DNA from: Ophioderma brevispina
Lineage: Eukaryota; Echinodermata; Ophiuroidea; Amphilepidida; Ophiodermatidae
NCBI GenBank assembly: GCA_023653785.1
Contig: JAMKCH010011823.1
Location: 1-64,000 of the forward strand
Length of the DNA stretch: 64,000 nt
Direction of reading: 5' to 3'
This document shows positions 1 through 12,125 of this stretch, piece after piece. The notes beneath the pieces are model-generated. The model did not search any database. It saw only the letters and a program-made list of their open reading frames with translations, and was not told the DNA's origin. How positions within the stretch are numbered: the stretch's first letter is position 1; each line of letters begins with the position of its first letter. The position numbers and the translations under genes were made by a program.

Positions 1-1930
1 GTAGCCTCAATGGTATTGCTTCTCGATTCTGATCTGAGACGTCACCTGCTTGAAAGCAGATTTCAACCCAGAGCTGTCGCCAGCTGTGGAGAGGAAGGAA
101 AACTGCGAAATGAGTCAGGAAATCCTACGCTGTGTAGCAAACAAGGTGCGCGACACGAGAGCCATGGGCCCCATCTACTGACTTCGACACCAGCCCCGCG
201 GCGAGAGATTGCCCAAGCGAACCCCGGTCAATTTGGACCAGCCACTGCAATCCTAGATGGTCAGAAGAGTAGGCCGAAAAGCTGAGCATTGCTGAGGGTT
301 CGAAGCCTCCCAGCAGAACGGGCAGCTCGCTTACAAAACAGGAGAAAGCAAGAGCCATGACCATCCCTCAAAGGGAGCCGCAGACCTCCCGCTCAAGGTT
401 GGCGTGGCAATGAAGCTGGTGTGTGACACGTCCTTTCCGTGGTTGACAGGGCAATAGGTCCACCTATCACAGAAGAAGAACTGGTAGAGCCATCCCCACT
501 CAAGCAAAGGCCTCCCCCACAGCCACCATGGGGTGCTGGGGCAAGGATGGTCTGCTGACATGAGGAGGTTCATAAGCACAGGGCTTCAGACGATCTCATA
601 CACATGACGGGGCTGAACTCAGCAAAAACCATCGGCCTTGGGTTAGTCTGGAGCGAAGCAGTAAAACCTTGCTTCCACTAACTCCTCATGGGAATGATTT
701 CTCACGGCTTCTCACCTTAAGAGTCCAATATCTTGGAGCCCTCACCCGACTGAGGACGGACAAGGCCATCAGAGTCCTAGCAGGAGCCCGCCACAGGGGC
801 AGGCGCCACAGGAGGGTCACTGTTGTGTGCTGAATGAAACTGTGAGCAGGCCAAGTCAAAGAAATCAGACCAGGGGGTACCCTGCCCGACAATACCCTAA
901 TGACCTAGGCCTATGGAGGCAGGGTTGTCACCGGAAGTGAATGACCCAGTTTAGGTTGGGCGACCACGGGCTGAAAGCAGAAGTAATAGAAGGCTACTCA
1001 CTCTGAGTATCAAGGCCAGGCAGACAACCCAGGCAGGCTAAAGGACCAAACTCAGCCCTGACCTGAACAGTGACTGAAAACTGCCTGTGGACGAGGGACA
1101 ACAAGGCCCCAGCCACAGGCAAGCCTGAAGGCTCAGATCCGCTAGGAGTGACATCACCACCATCCCCTTGACGAGACAAGTGGTTCTGGAGGCCTGACCA
1201 GGACCAGTGATCAAACCCAAGCCAGCCTCCGCAGAGGCCAACGGGCAAGCACTGCCAACAGCAATGCCAGGTTGCAGTCGCCTGCACTGGAGGGGAAGCG
1301 CCCATCCCTGGGGTCAGCATCACCTAGGTGGCGAAGGGTTCAAGACCCGAAGGTCGGAGCAGCAGAGAACAGAACCAAGTCACCTCAGTAACAGATGGCT
1401 GAACACTAAGGAACAGTTTTAAGAAGGCTAGTGCCACCCGGAGGGGTAGCACTGGAGGTGGCGCTAGCCCCAAAGGGTAAGCGCCCCCTCACCTCGAATT
1501 GGCGAGCCTCAAGACCTGACCCAAAGACATCTCAGTCATGCACGCCCAGTCCCAGCTTGCAGACCGTAGACACTCAGTCCTGCATGGCTGGGACTGAGGC
1601 GGCTCTAGGTATCGCCTCCACCAAAGGGGGTGGTTAACACCAGCCTCAGTCCGGGCAAGCCTCAAGCCTCACGGGCAAAGCATTGCCAGACTCAAGCCGC
1701 TCTATCCAAACAGCTGAGGACGAGGCTCAGCCACAAAAGGTGAGCCTCAGTAGGTGCAATGGCAGTATAAGCCGCCACAGTTGGTTGCGGCCACCTCCAG
1801 GACCGACCGAAGCCCCAGCAGTGCTCGGGGGAGCACTGCAAGCCCACCACCTACTGAACATCGCGCAGTGACCGACACCTTTCAAACAGCTTCAACACCT
1901 TTCTCACTAGATTAGCTCACCTCTGCTATC
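1..1930 (+). other. GC-rich region upstream of the LINE reverse transcriptase
   Basis: This stretch is clearly richer in C and G than the rest of the window and runs directly into the LINE fragment that follows. It may hold the decayed 5' part of the same element (endonuclease or first ORF), but I recognise no endonuclease motif in any frame and stops are frequent. Short phrases recur loosely, for example 'gggcaagc' near 1243 and 1655 and 'aagcctcaag' near 1660, which suggests repetitive DNA. The open frames here (109 codons or fewer) look like noise. Confidence 0.35.
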
Positions 1931-3690
1931 AGTAAACTAAAGAGTGTAAAGGCCTAGGGGCCCGATACCATACCGCGGAGTCCTGATGCATGAGGCCCAC
2001 ATGTCTTGAATGGCTCAGGAGTTCTACAAGGTGTTGCCTTACCAACAAGTCCTTACCCAAGATCTGGAGGAGGCTACTATCATCGCACCCAGTCTCCCCA
2101 AAACCAAAACCCAAGCCTGTCGACAACCCTAAAGAACGCCGCCCAATATCACTATGTGTGTTTCCTTCAAACTCCTTGAGAGGATGATCCGGGCCCGGCT
2201 GGAGCCAGTCGTCGAAACCCATTCGCCTGTACGAAACAAGCAGGATTTCGCCGTGGCCGGAGCAGCAGCAATGTCCACCAGATTGTTAAAACTCACAAAT
2301 GATTATTGACGAAAGCTTTGAAAAGCGCCGCAAGGCAGGCGGCGGCATCTTGGTGGACACGTAATGACCAGCATATGACACCGTCTGTCACCAGGGCTTG
2401 ACACTAAAGCTTTTAAGGACCATCCGGATCATCACCTTGTACAATTCATATGTAACATGTTCGAAATATGTAGCTTAGTTTTAAGGACCACGAGATGGGC
2501 AGACAGGTCATCTCAGCGCCTGAGGAAAGGAGTTTGTGTCAGTACCACCAGATTCTCTCTGGCTCCCATGATGTTCAACTTGTATATCAGCAATTTACCC
2601 CAAAACACAGATTAGACAATATGGCTACGCCGACGATTTTGCCCTACTTCACTCGGACAGAAGCAGGGCCAGAGAAGAAGAAAGAAAAGTACATTTATCA
2701 GATAATGCCCCAACTTGCAAGGCGGGTGAAGCCAAGACCACTGCTGCCTCCCATCTCCAAACACCAAAGAGATTCATTGCCAGCTTCAAATCAACCCCAA
2801 TGGAGAGCCTTCGCCATACAATCCTACACCAACCTATCTGGCAGCACTTATCGGCAGCCACCTTGAGCGTAGGTGCAAAGGTAATCTTTGAGGAATAACC
2901 TCCTGTGCCGGCTTGCTGGATCTTCATGGGTGTCAGCCCAAGACTATAGGCACCACCGCCCTGGCTCTGGTCAACAGTGCGCTGACGAATATGCCGCCCA
3001 GCTGGTGCAATAGCTATCAAACAAAGAAGCTGGACACAGTACTAATCCCACTTCATCTGAGTTTCTACCGTGCTTTCAGGCATTGTACCTGCAGCACTTC
3101 GGAGAACACCACACGCATATAAAACTGATGAATATAAGGCGCTGTTGGACAACAAGCACCTGCTGCATAAACCACGGTCAAGAATCAAACCCACCTTCTG
3201 TCAACATGCTGCTAAACGCGCCAGCTTCATATTCCTCTTACAGACATGGAACACGTCTGGGCTTAGATACTCCAAGACAGACCAACTCACTATACACCTA
3301 TGACAACTCCCACCTTGTAGTAATCTTCCACGAAAGAAAGAATGGGTTCACTTGTTGAATTGAACCGGATTCGCACAGGAGTTGGTCATTTCAACACCAA
3401 TATGCACCGATAGGGGCCTGGCCATCACCAGCCTGCCAATGTGGTTCTCATCACAGACTGACGGAATCACATTCTCAACGAGTGCCCTACCTTTCGTCCA
3501 CCAGTGGATATGGACTTTTCAAACCCCAACCAATCAACAGTGAGCTGACTGCCACCGGCTTCAACATATCTAGTTGCTGCCTCATACGCAAGACGAACGT
3601 AGAAGCAGTGCCGACTTGGTTCTGGAATTCCCTGGGAGAAATCCCCTCGACCTCAAGCCACGTCCAAGTGAATCCCTGCTAAACTACACA
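1930..3690 (+). mobile_element. Decayed non-LTR retrotransposon (LINE), reverse-transcriptase part
   Basis: Pieces of a reverse transcriptase can be read in order on the plus strand, in shifting frames. Near 2045-2070 is a stretch reading NKSLPKIWR. Near 2125-2190 is RRPISLCV followed by KLLERMIRARLEPVVETH, the fingers-domain block typical of LINE enzymes. Near 2360-2410 is a decayed form of the 'AYDTV.HQGL' palm block. Near 2560-2600 is LAPMMFNLYISNLP, and at 2622-2642 is YGYADDF, the catalytic YADD box. Near 3468-3510 is ILNECPTFRPPVDMD, resembling the C-terminal Cys/His region seen after the polymerase domain. At least five frame changes and several stops separate these blocks, so the element is dead. 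Spacing and wording suggest a Jockey/CR1-like clade, but the clade call is from memory of the family. Confidence 0.8.
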
Positions 3691-4838
3691 GTAGGATAGG
3701 CAGGGATTCTCTGTTACACGCCCGGTGGCGCCAGGAAGTCGGATGGGGATCCCACTCGAAACAGCTGAGCAAGCCTATCCCAACGCCAGAGCAGTGCTTA
3801 TCTGCTTAGTCATGAAGACAGTACGGCACACACAAACAGTACACAGGTAAATACAAAAAGTTTTCCTCATCCAGAGGACGGTAATTGACAGAGAATGTTC
3901 CTCAAAGAATGTCAACAAAAGAAATAGCACAAAAGACGCCGAAAAATGACGGCGAGTAACAGGGTAACAATGGGTAAACAATTAAACTAGCTTCAAGAGG
4001 GCCTTGGAGGGAGTTGAAGTGTGAATAGTCTATTGAAACAAGATCAGAGTAAACTCAATTCAAAATCGCCTTACAGAGGGATAATCGATTGGACAATCAA
4101 CGATTAATGCACTATAGAATTAGCTTGTCAAGGACACAATTCAGTAAGGCAAAAAAAGGCTAAAGAAAGTAAACAAAGACCTGAACACAGTTAAAGTCTA
4201 GTGAAAGACAAAACCAGTTTATTTTAAATACACCATCAGTAATGGGATTTTATTGTAGCTAAATAAAAAGGATAACAAAATATGAGGCCTGTATTATCAC
4301 CAAGGATGGCCTCTCTTGTGAGGGAGAGCTGTATTTAATGCCATCCGCACGTAATAATATACTAGTAAAGGTTGTGCATCACAAACCGAACCCCAAACAA
4401 ATTGACTCAACTAGCTTTTAAAATAGTTTACAATGCGGGAAATTACGGAAGTTCTGAGATGGAACATCAAATCTGGACCGCAAGTCTCAGCAAATTTGGC
4501 CAGAATTCATCAGATCGCAATCCAAAATCCTAAAAAAAGACTCAGGACATAACTAACAGTAAAAGAGTTTTCACCTAGCCCATGGCAGAACAAATCCAGA
4601 CATACCTTTTGAATTTCTACTCGAATTGGGAGCTAACAGATATATCTTACCGTCAGTTAGAGCCCAAAGGGAAAAAGGATGAACATGAGGGATCGCCAGG
4701 ACATCGGTAGTGTGGGGTAATTGGGGATCAACAGAATAGAACTTTGTGTATATTAGTTTGGGGGGCATTTTGTGTACCAAAGAGATACAATATGTATTAT
4801 CAACATTGGGGAAACAAGGGATTTCAAATATGAGGAGT
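3691..4838. other. No gene seen; AT-rich DNA downstream of the LINE
   Basis: No recognisable coding or structural feature. The LINE 3' boundary lies somewhere in 3690-3800 but no poly(A) or simple tail marks it clearly. Confidence 0.4.
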
Positions 4839-5180
4839 TTTATGGCTATTGTGCTTCTCTACTTGATATGAGAGCCTGGCCCTTGCACATATGCCCCATA
4901 AGTAACTGTGGGAAACAAAATTGTGGTTTTGATGAAAGAAGAAATAGTGCATAAGCATTTTCTAAACGCCCTATTCAATACTGTGCTACTATTGATGGTT
5001 AACATTAAAATAGGTTTTTATTGGTTTGTATCTTGGGTTGAAATGATTTGAGGGGGGGGGGTGGGCTCAATTTCCGGACGCATACTTGAGGAAAAAATAA
5101 GGCCTTTCAATTCTGATATCAAAGATCGAGTATAATTCCGGCAATAAATCAAGGGTCCCAAAGATGATGGAAACACACCC
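4839..5180 (+). repeat. Dispersed repeat family I, copy 1
   Basis: This segment aligns with 53060-53375 and 57555-57900 in the same orientation. Shared landmarks in order are ATGAGAGCCT, a GGGAAAC(C/A)AA block, a GATG(A/G)(A/T)AGAAG block, GGTTAAC(C)ATTAA, TTTC(C/A)GGACG, CCTTC(T)GATATCAAA, ATTCCGG, and AATCA(A/G)GGG followed by GTCCCAAA. This copy contains a G10 run at 5052-5061. No coding potential or terminal inverted repeat is evident, so the class is unknown. Confidence 0.75.
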
Positions 5181-6449
5181 ATGCATTAGACTAAAAGAAA
5201 TCTTTTATTTTTGTAAAGTGCTTTGACCTTAATTGATTATGGCTCGGGATCAAATACTGTTTGATAAAGGCCCCACTTGGGTAGAACACACACACTGTAA
5301 CTTCACACCAGACAAAGTATAGTGTGTTGTGCATGTGTGAGGTGTGTCTACTCTGTGTTGTGTGTGTGTGTGTGTATGTCGGTGTGCACCATGTATGTAT
5401 GGGGATTGAAAGAGTCTTTTTGTGTCATTGATTTTGCTTTAAAGGGCTGAACAGATGGACAGTTCAACTGTATCATACAGTAAACCAAATGTAGGCACTG
5501 ACTCATTCATAAAATTAGCTGTCTACATCAGGAACACTCGCATTCTCTTTCCACTCTCTTTATGCTACCTGTACAGGGAGTCGTCAATCTCTTCCTTTTC
5601 GGTTCCCTGTAACTGAGCTTGTGGATTGTTAACAATCGCCCACCTCAGATGATAACTTGGTCTTTGGATGGAGACTGCGTCTTGACGGTTACTGGAAGTT
5701 CACCAATTCGGAAGAAAAACACATAAAACAAAGTTACATTATGGCCCACTCCTTCTAGGATAGCCTTGTCCAAGGCATCTACCAACTTCAATCCCTCCCT
5801 AAAACAGAAAAAATGGCAAAGAATTCACTATATGAAACACCTAATTTGAGGTTTCCAATTTCACCTGGCTTTTGATTCCACTGGCTTCCACTAGCGAGGT
5901 CAATAAGTTCAACTCAAAAGCAATGTAATCAAGCCTGTCGCCTGAGTAGCACAACCACTGCCTTAGGGCAGGCGACACAAAAAATGGGGACAATTTAATC
6001 CTTATGCAAATTTTGACAATTTAGCATCACATTATAAAATATCTTAAATTTTCTTCAAAAATACCCCCAAAACTGTGCTAGCTACAACCATGTCCCCAGA
6101 GTATTTGCTGGGTGGCGGTTGATCTGGCAGTCTTGCCATTTCAAATCGAAATTTGCACCCGAGGCGAGGTAGCTTGAGCTTACGTCAACAAGGCACAGTT
6201 GATGGATAGGAGACCAGAGAGAGATGTAAATTCTGGCGGGCCCTGCATTGCAAGAGAAAATTTCGCCGATGGACTTTGATATGTAAAAATTAGTTTCTCG
6301 TCATGACTGCACTTGCAAAGACTTAAGCTTCCAGATCGGATTACCTTTTTTCACTGAGGATGCTTAAGTAAGGATTAAACGGTCATGTTTTGGTTTAACT
6401 TTCCGCCCATAGATCTGGTAAATTTAGACTTCTAACCGTAATGCAGTGG
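5181..6449. other. No gene seen; contains a short TG microsatellite
   Basis: AT-rich sequence with a (TG)9 run at 5358-5375 inside a wider GT-rich patch (5320-5400). Otherwise nothing supportable. Confidence 0.5.
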
Positions 6450-6900
6450 CATTCAGTGGCGTAAATTCTTTTTGACATTGGAGTGATGGCATTGATGAAA
6501 AAAGTATGAATGAAACAGGGTTTGCTGAAAAGATTATTACAAGCACATTCGCGCGCAAAATATTTTCCATTAAGAAGCTAAAATCATTAAATGAATTTAA
6601 TTAGAACAAAATGCGGGAAGGCGCAGAAATTTAACATTTTAAAGATTATGGCAAATACCGGGCGATCATGGATTTGAAAAACGTCAAATTTACCGGGGGC
6701 TTGAAAGGCTGTAAACTGGTCCAAAATAGCTCAAAAGGGTGATTTTGCAAGGAAATTTGCAGAATTACCGGGAGGTGCGTGCCCCCTCCCTGGATCCGCG
6801 CGAAATATGAGATATTTGTGGTCAAGAACACATGAACGGGCATCAACATTGGGGGGGGGGTGATATATTGACCACCCCCCTCATAAAAATATGGGGGATA
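6450..6900 (+). repeat. Dispersed repeat family II, copy 1
   Basis: The reverse complement of 50686-51015 matches this segment. Shared strings include GAATGAAACAGGGTTTGCTG, ATTAGAACAAAATGC, CACATGAACGGGCATCAACA followed by a G run, and ATTGACCA(C/T)CCCCC. This copy carries about 130 extra bases in the middle (roughly 6640-6785, with repeated 'taccggg' phrases) that the other copy lacks. A G-run and a C-run near the 3' end could pair. It looks like a non-autonomous interspersed repeat of unknown class. Confidence 0.75.
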
Positions 6901-7785
6901 TATTTCGAACAGAGGTAGATGCATGCATGTAAAGTCCCCGGTGCCTTTACACAATACCTCAGACCACCACACAATGGCTAGGGATGCGAATTTTCCAGGT
7001 ATATCACAGGATTTTCATCAGGCACCACATATTTTGGTAATGTTTGTTCTTTTAACCATGCAAACTTTTTAAAGATTCAGATTGGCAAAGGTGGAAAAAT
7101 CATTCCACATCGCGGCCATGTGTGAAGAGGAACTTGGGGACACTCAGCATCAGCACACAAATATATCGAATTCCAAAGTTCAGATCACATCGCGCAGGTG
7201 TATTGACCCAGCCAAGCTTGATGACGCCACTGGCGAAGGGAACCTGAGCGGTACCGAAGTTGGCCGATTACTGTCTTACGTCACAATTGGGTGGTAAATT
7301 TGTATTGTCAATAGCGGGGGTATTAGCCGCTAATTAATTAGCATTTTCGATCTCTGCCACATGTGATACTGTGATGGACAGAGCAATATTTTGCATTGGA
7401 GACGGGCAAAACTTTCTCAAGCTAGAAATGCAAATTCATGAATTTTGCAAGAACCAGGTGGAGGTATAAGATGACTTCATTGGAAACGTGTTATAGTTTT
7501 ATAGTAGGGCTCTTTCTAACAAATCTACTTTTAAGTATTTTCAAGCAATTTATGGCTAAATAGTAAATTGGCTAAGCCAAAATTAAAGAGGAACCATGAT
7601 TTAGCCAAACTAGAAAATAATTTAGTGTTGGGGGTGTATCTCCCCCCCCCCTAGGACTGACGCTTCCAGTTAGCGCAGATATGCTACCAGCTTGGATTTT
7701 TAATCCATTGGAACACGCATGTAATGAATTTGAGAACAATTTTTCATACAAAACAAATACATAGGACTTACTATAATCCCATGCG
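6901..7785. other. No gene seen
   Basis: AT-rich sequence with one C-run pair near 7629-7653 (a short G run followed by a C10 run that could form a hairpin). The open frames here are short and lack splice or start context. Confidence 0.4.
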
Positions 7786-8151
7786 AGTGATCTTTGAAGT
7801 TTCTTCATTCCTCGCAGCCTTGCTGTTTTCCACCAACTGGCGTATTTTGATGTTGACGACTCGAGGTTTCTTCAAGTCCTCAACATTTGGGATTGACAAA
7901 TTTGAGACAGCATCTAAAGGTCGGCGATAAACACTATGTTCTCTCGGGTTTATGCTCTTTAGTGACAATAGGAGTAGCGATCCAAACGTGAATGAACCCT
8001 CGCACACCACCAAAGACAGTTCTTCAACCCCACATAATCCCTGTAGTCCCCGGAATAGTGTTTGAGTCCGCAAAACAACCTCGTTGTCCAATGGCGTACC
8101 CATATAGCGGTACCGGATGTTTCCACTGTTTTCATCACCAAACGTTACCAT
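7786..8151 (-). CDS. Candidate coding exon, product unknown
   Basis: A minus-strand frame opens at an ATG at 8149-8151, with an in-frame stop just upstream. It stays open for 126 codons. Its stop (TAG) overlaps a textbook splice donor: reading 5'-3' on the minus strand the sequence is GGATTATA then GTAAGTCC. If that donor is used, the frame leaves the exon open in phase 2. The residue mix is unlike the low-complexity frames around it, with a charged tail reading KPRVVNIKIRQLVENSKAAR and then NEETSKIT. No family is recognised. A random frame of this length is not improbable in 64 kb, and no partner exon was found, so this is a candidate only. Confidence 0.3.
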
Positions 8152-8640
8152 TCGTCACCACAGAATAGCAGCCCATATTACGGGACTTAGACGTGAGTGA
8201 GTATGCAAATTTAACGACAAAACCTCAACACACATTTTGTCATATCGTGTATTAGATTAAACCTTTAAACATAAAAAACGATGCAATATTAAAAACTTAA
8301 TTGAGAGGGGTGACAAACAGAAGGACGTACTCAGCACTGAAAGAAATATTACAAAGATTTATTAATTCTGCTGTTCATAAGCTCATTACTATAGTTTATA
8401 TAATGTTGCTTACAGTACCATTATGAGCTTTATGAGATGAATAGAAATTCTTTGTTCAAAGGTTCAAAAATTAAAAATATTAAACATTAATTTCTCAAAA
8501 GCAGTATTAAGTATTCCATAGAATTAAATATAAATTTCTTTAAGATTTCTTTCAGTAATGAGTTACGTCATTCTGTTTGTCAACCTGCGATTCAATTCAA
8601 ATCACAACAATTATAAATAGATACACATCATACCACTAAT
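8152..8640. other. No gene seen; AT-rich
   Basis: Very AT-rich sequence (notably 8330-8560) without recognisable features. Confidence 0.4.
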
Positions 8641-8648
8641 AAACCAGA

Positions 8649-8890
8649 TCATCACCCATCCATGTATAAACCAAGATGACAAGCATACACATAGAGAAAA
8701 TGAGATCTCAAAAAACACAGCTTCACAAGAACACTGCAATTCATATTATATTTACACATCCATACACTGATGACAAAAGTCATCACCCATCCATGTATCA
8801 AGTAAAAATTTCAACTACAAATAACTCATAATCAACAATCACATCAGAACACGCAAAACATGAGATCCTTTTAAAAACAAAATAAATCAA
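8649..8890 (+). repeat. Two-unit diverged direct repeat (~128 bp)
   Basis: The phrase CATCACCCATCCATGTAT occurs at about 8650 and again at about 8779. Both are followed roughly 80-100 bases later by AACATGAGATC or AAAATGAGATC. This implies an old tandem duplication of a unit near 128 bp. Confidence 0.5.
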
Positions 8891-9408
8891 TAACAGTATT
8901 GAAACATTAAGGATGTTTGAGGAGAGGGGTCCAAATCTCCCGATTTTACATAAATGTGTATTCAGTATCAGATGTAATTTTGGGGGATTTTATCGTTTTA
9001 ATGTAATTTCGAAGCCAAGACACACTCCAAAAGTAAATTTGGGAAAAGAAATGTAATTTTACCTAAAAGCCGCCTTTTTCTTACTGCAAACGTTACATAT
9101 TTGATGGACACATTATGTCCATCAAAAGTAAATAGCAAAAACATGATGATTTTTTACCTACTTTTTGTGAGAGGATTTGATGGTTTGATAGATATGTTAG
9201 TATGTTAGGTGTCAGTTAATTCACTCATTTTTGTCCAAGATTCAAAGACCCTTGAGGTCAAATTGTCAAGAGTCAAAATGAAGGGTGCAAATTGTATTTA
9301 TTGAAAAAATGAAGTGTCAAAATTTTGTTCCGTGTTTTTTGCACGGGCTTTACACAGAGCCAAAGCATGTGCCTTAAACACAGGCTTTACTCTTTATAAT
9401 TCAGCCTG
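8891..9408. other. No gene seen
   Basis: AT-rich; a partial inverted echo of 'atttgatggacacattatgtccatcaaa' around 9100-9128 forms a short hairpin (TTTGATGGACA pairing with TGTCCATCAAA). Nothing else is supported. Confidence 0.4.
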
Positions 9409-9846
9409 TTTAATTTATTTGTAAACAATGGCATGGCCCTTTAATTGTAAATGATGGAATGACCCTTTAATTCATAAATGATGGAATGACCCTTATCATT
9501 AATGATGGAATGACCTTTAATTCGTAAATGAAAACGAAGACCCGTTAATTGGCAAAGGACAGACCTTTAATTGGTAAATGAAGGAATGACCCTTTAAATG
9601 GGAATAATGATTGACCCTTTAATTGGTAAATAAATGAATGACCCTTTGGAAAGTGAATGACCATTAAATGGTAAATGAAGGTAAATGAAGGAATGATCCT
9701 TTAATGGTAAATGACTGACCGATTTAATTGGTAAACAAAGGAACAACCATAATTGCTAAGGAAATGAATGACCCTTAATGGTTAAAGAAGGAATGACCCT
9801 GTAATTGGTAAATGAAGGAATGACCCTTTAATTGGTATAATGAAAG
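9409..9846 (+). repeat. Minisatellite, ~27-bp unit
   Basis: About 16 imperfect head-to-tail copies of a unit close to GAATGACCCTTTAATTGG plus TAAATGAAG. Units vary from about 20 to 30 bp and carry both substitutions and small indels. The cleanest copies are at the 3' end (9790-9840). The left edge is diffuse. Confidence 0.9.
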
Positions 9847-12125
9847 AACCCGTCAGTATCCCTTAACACTTCCTTGGCACAAGAGAAGCCATTTTAAAAA
9901 AATCGAACCCTGAAACCTTTGATTCAGTACACTAAGTATTGGGAAGACCCAGTACTGTCATCACTGTAGCCAGCTACGGTGACAACTGGTAGTGGAAATG
10001 CCACACCTTGTTTGTATTTGTATTGGTCTACTAGCATCCATAAGAAAAACATAAACGATGAATGAACACACTCGCACTGAGCTGAGAGACTCGGTGACCG
10101 GAGAATATTCATCACTACTGACGGTAGGCTGGCTCCTATGGGGAATATTATTACATCCACAGCGATTTTGGTTCACATGCTAAATCACTGCCTCTCAAAA
10201 TCGCATCTGGGCGTCCACTAGAATGGTCTTGAAAAAGACGGTTATTAATTCATATCGTCGCGTCAGCGACACGAGCCATTTTATTACATCAGAATTCAAC
10301 CATTTCAGCCGTCCAGGGTTTCTATTCTATATTAGCTAGTTTGCGACAAACAGGTGCAAATGCAATCACTTGTTGGACTTGCCTTACAATGCCCATCTTT
10401 GCCACGATTTTCAAGGAACTGAGCATCAACAAGGTTATTGGAGGGGGTGGGAAATCAGAAATTCCGAAAATTCCTTTTGAAAAAAAACAACACCGCAACA
10501 TTAAGGCTTCCAAGGACCGATGACACGTCTCGATCACTTGTGCCAAGTACGTGTTAATACAGGACATCTACCCCACTCTGCATTTTTGGTTAAATGGGAC
10601 AATATTTTCTTGTAGAAAAATCCCCATCCCCCTTGAAGCCATATAAAAAAAATCCCAATTCGATTTAATTGGTTCCCACGGAGGTAGCAACGTCAAAAGG
10701 GTTTTTTCACCAGGAGGCCATTCAAGGTGTGTATGACGAGTAATGAAGCAATTGATGCCTGGGACCATGAACTGAGAGTACTGATATGATGGGCGGGGCT
10801 ACTAAGGGCTACTAATAGGAGCATTGCCCAGAGCTACATCTAATTCACCGTTTGCAGTTAATGCTGAATCTTTTAAATGCACAATGTAATTGTCACTGAC
10901 TGAACGTGATGAGTTCTGAGTTGGGATACTGTGGAGTGATTGAACTTCACATTACTTCATGCTACATAATGCCTTCAATCAAACAATAATAGCGATATCC
11001 CCTTTCCATGTACTGTGCATCAAGCAGACCAACAAACAGAAATTCATTCAATCGTATTGATCGACCATCTAATTGATGTTAGACTGACTGTGCAGTCAAG
11101 CAGATCAACAATAGGATTTAATGGGATCACCTAGTAATAGTATTTTTGGTCAAGCAGGCTGCGAATGACAAATTTTAGATTCCATGCACCGGGGCATGTA
11201 ACTTCAAAAATTTTACATGCGCAAGTAAAAGTTGCATGCACGGCTAATGTACACATGGATTGGTGTGCTACTGCTAACCTTAATCATATCAGACTCTGGT
11301 ACATTTAAACTATTGAAAGTTGGCTCAAATTTTGTCATTTTCCAGCATTCAATGACTTTTATGTGAAAAGAAAGCTAAAATTGCATAGTCAATGCATATG
11401 ACAGTCACAAAGTTGAAATTTACATGCACCACATGCATGCAGGATAAAAAAGTTACAGCACAGAGAGAAAGTACATGCACTTGCATGTGTGCACCTGGGT
11501 AATTTCGAAGCCTGTTGTCAAGGTATTGTTAATGGCATACTTTTGACTTGCGACTATGGAAATTGTATTGGGAAACTTTCAAAAGCCCACTCAGCTTGAT
11601 TCTTGAAACCTTTGATGTGCAAAGGGCGTAAGAGCCTGCCGAGTCAAAATGACTTTGCGACTATGGGAATTTAGAGTATTGGAAAGGAAAATCCAGGACT
11701 TGGCCGATTTGCGATGCCTTATGTTCAAAAACTGCGGTTCAAAATGACGTCGGCAATTTTTCGCGGGTCAGAATGAATAGTCAAGAGTCAATGACGTGGA
11801 ACCTCGGGTCCCTGAATCCCTGTAGGTCACTTATTCATATCAAGACAGTTTTAGACTACCTTGTTTTCAGATAAAATTGACCCAACAATGACTGTTTTTC
11901 AAGCGGAATGTTGCATTGTGTGGACAAAAATGGGAAAAGTGTGTCCATCAAAAAGTGGAACATTCACCTCTCAAAAGTCTCAAATCTTGAAAACTACTTA
12001 TGCCAGGCAACTCAAATTTCTACCAGCTTGTGCTTTGTGAATTTCTTGAGTTAAATAAGTAAAAACAACTGATAAAGTGGCCACCAAACAAAAAAATTAT
12101 ACTGAAAAATCATGTGTTTTTTACA
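9847..12125. other. No gene seen; CATGCA-rich patch inside
   Basis: Mostly unique-looking AT-rich DNA. Between about 11180 and 11500 the words ACATGCA, GCATGCA and TGCATG recur at least ten times, probably a decayed interspersed repeat. The open frames (81 codons or fewer) overlap on both strands and show no coding signature. Confidence 0.4.

Noticed and set aside
1330..1365. Possible tRNA B-box (GGTTCAAGACCC) in the GC-rich region
   Set aside because: No cloverleaf or A-box could be built around it.
8649..8890. CRISPR-like direct repeats
   Set aside because: Only two diverged units with no regular spacers, in eukaryotic-style DNA.
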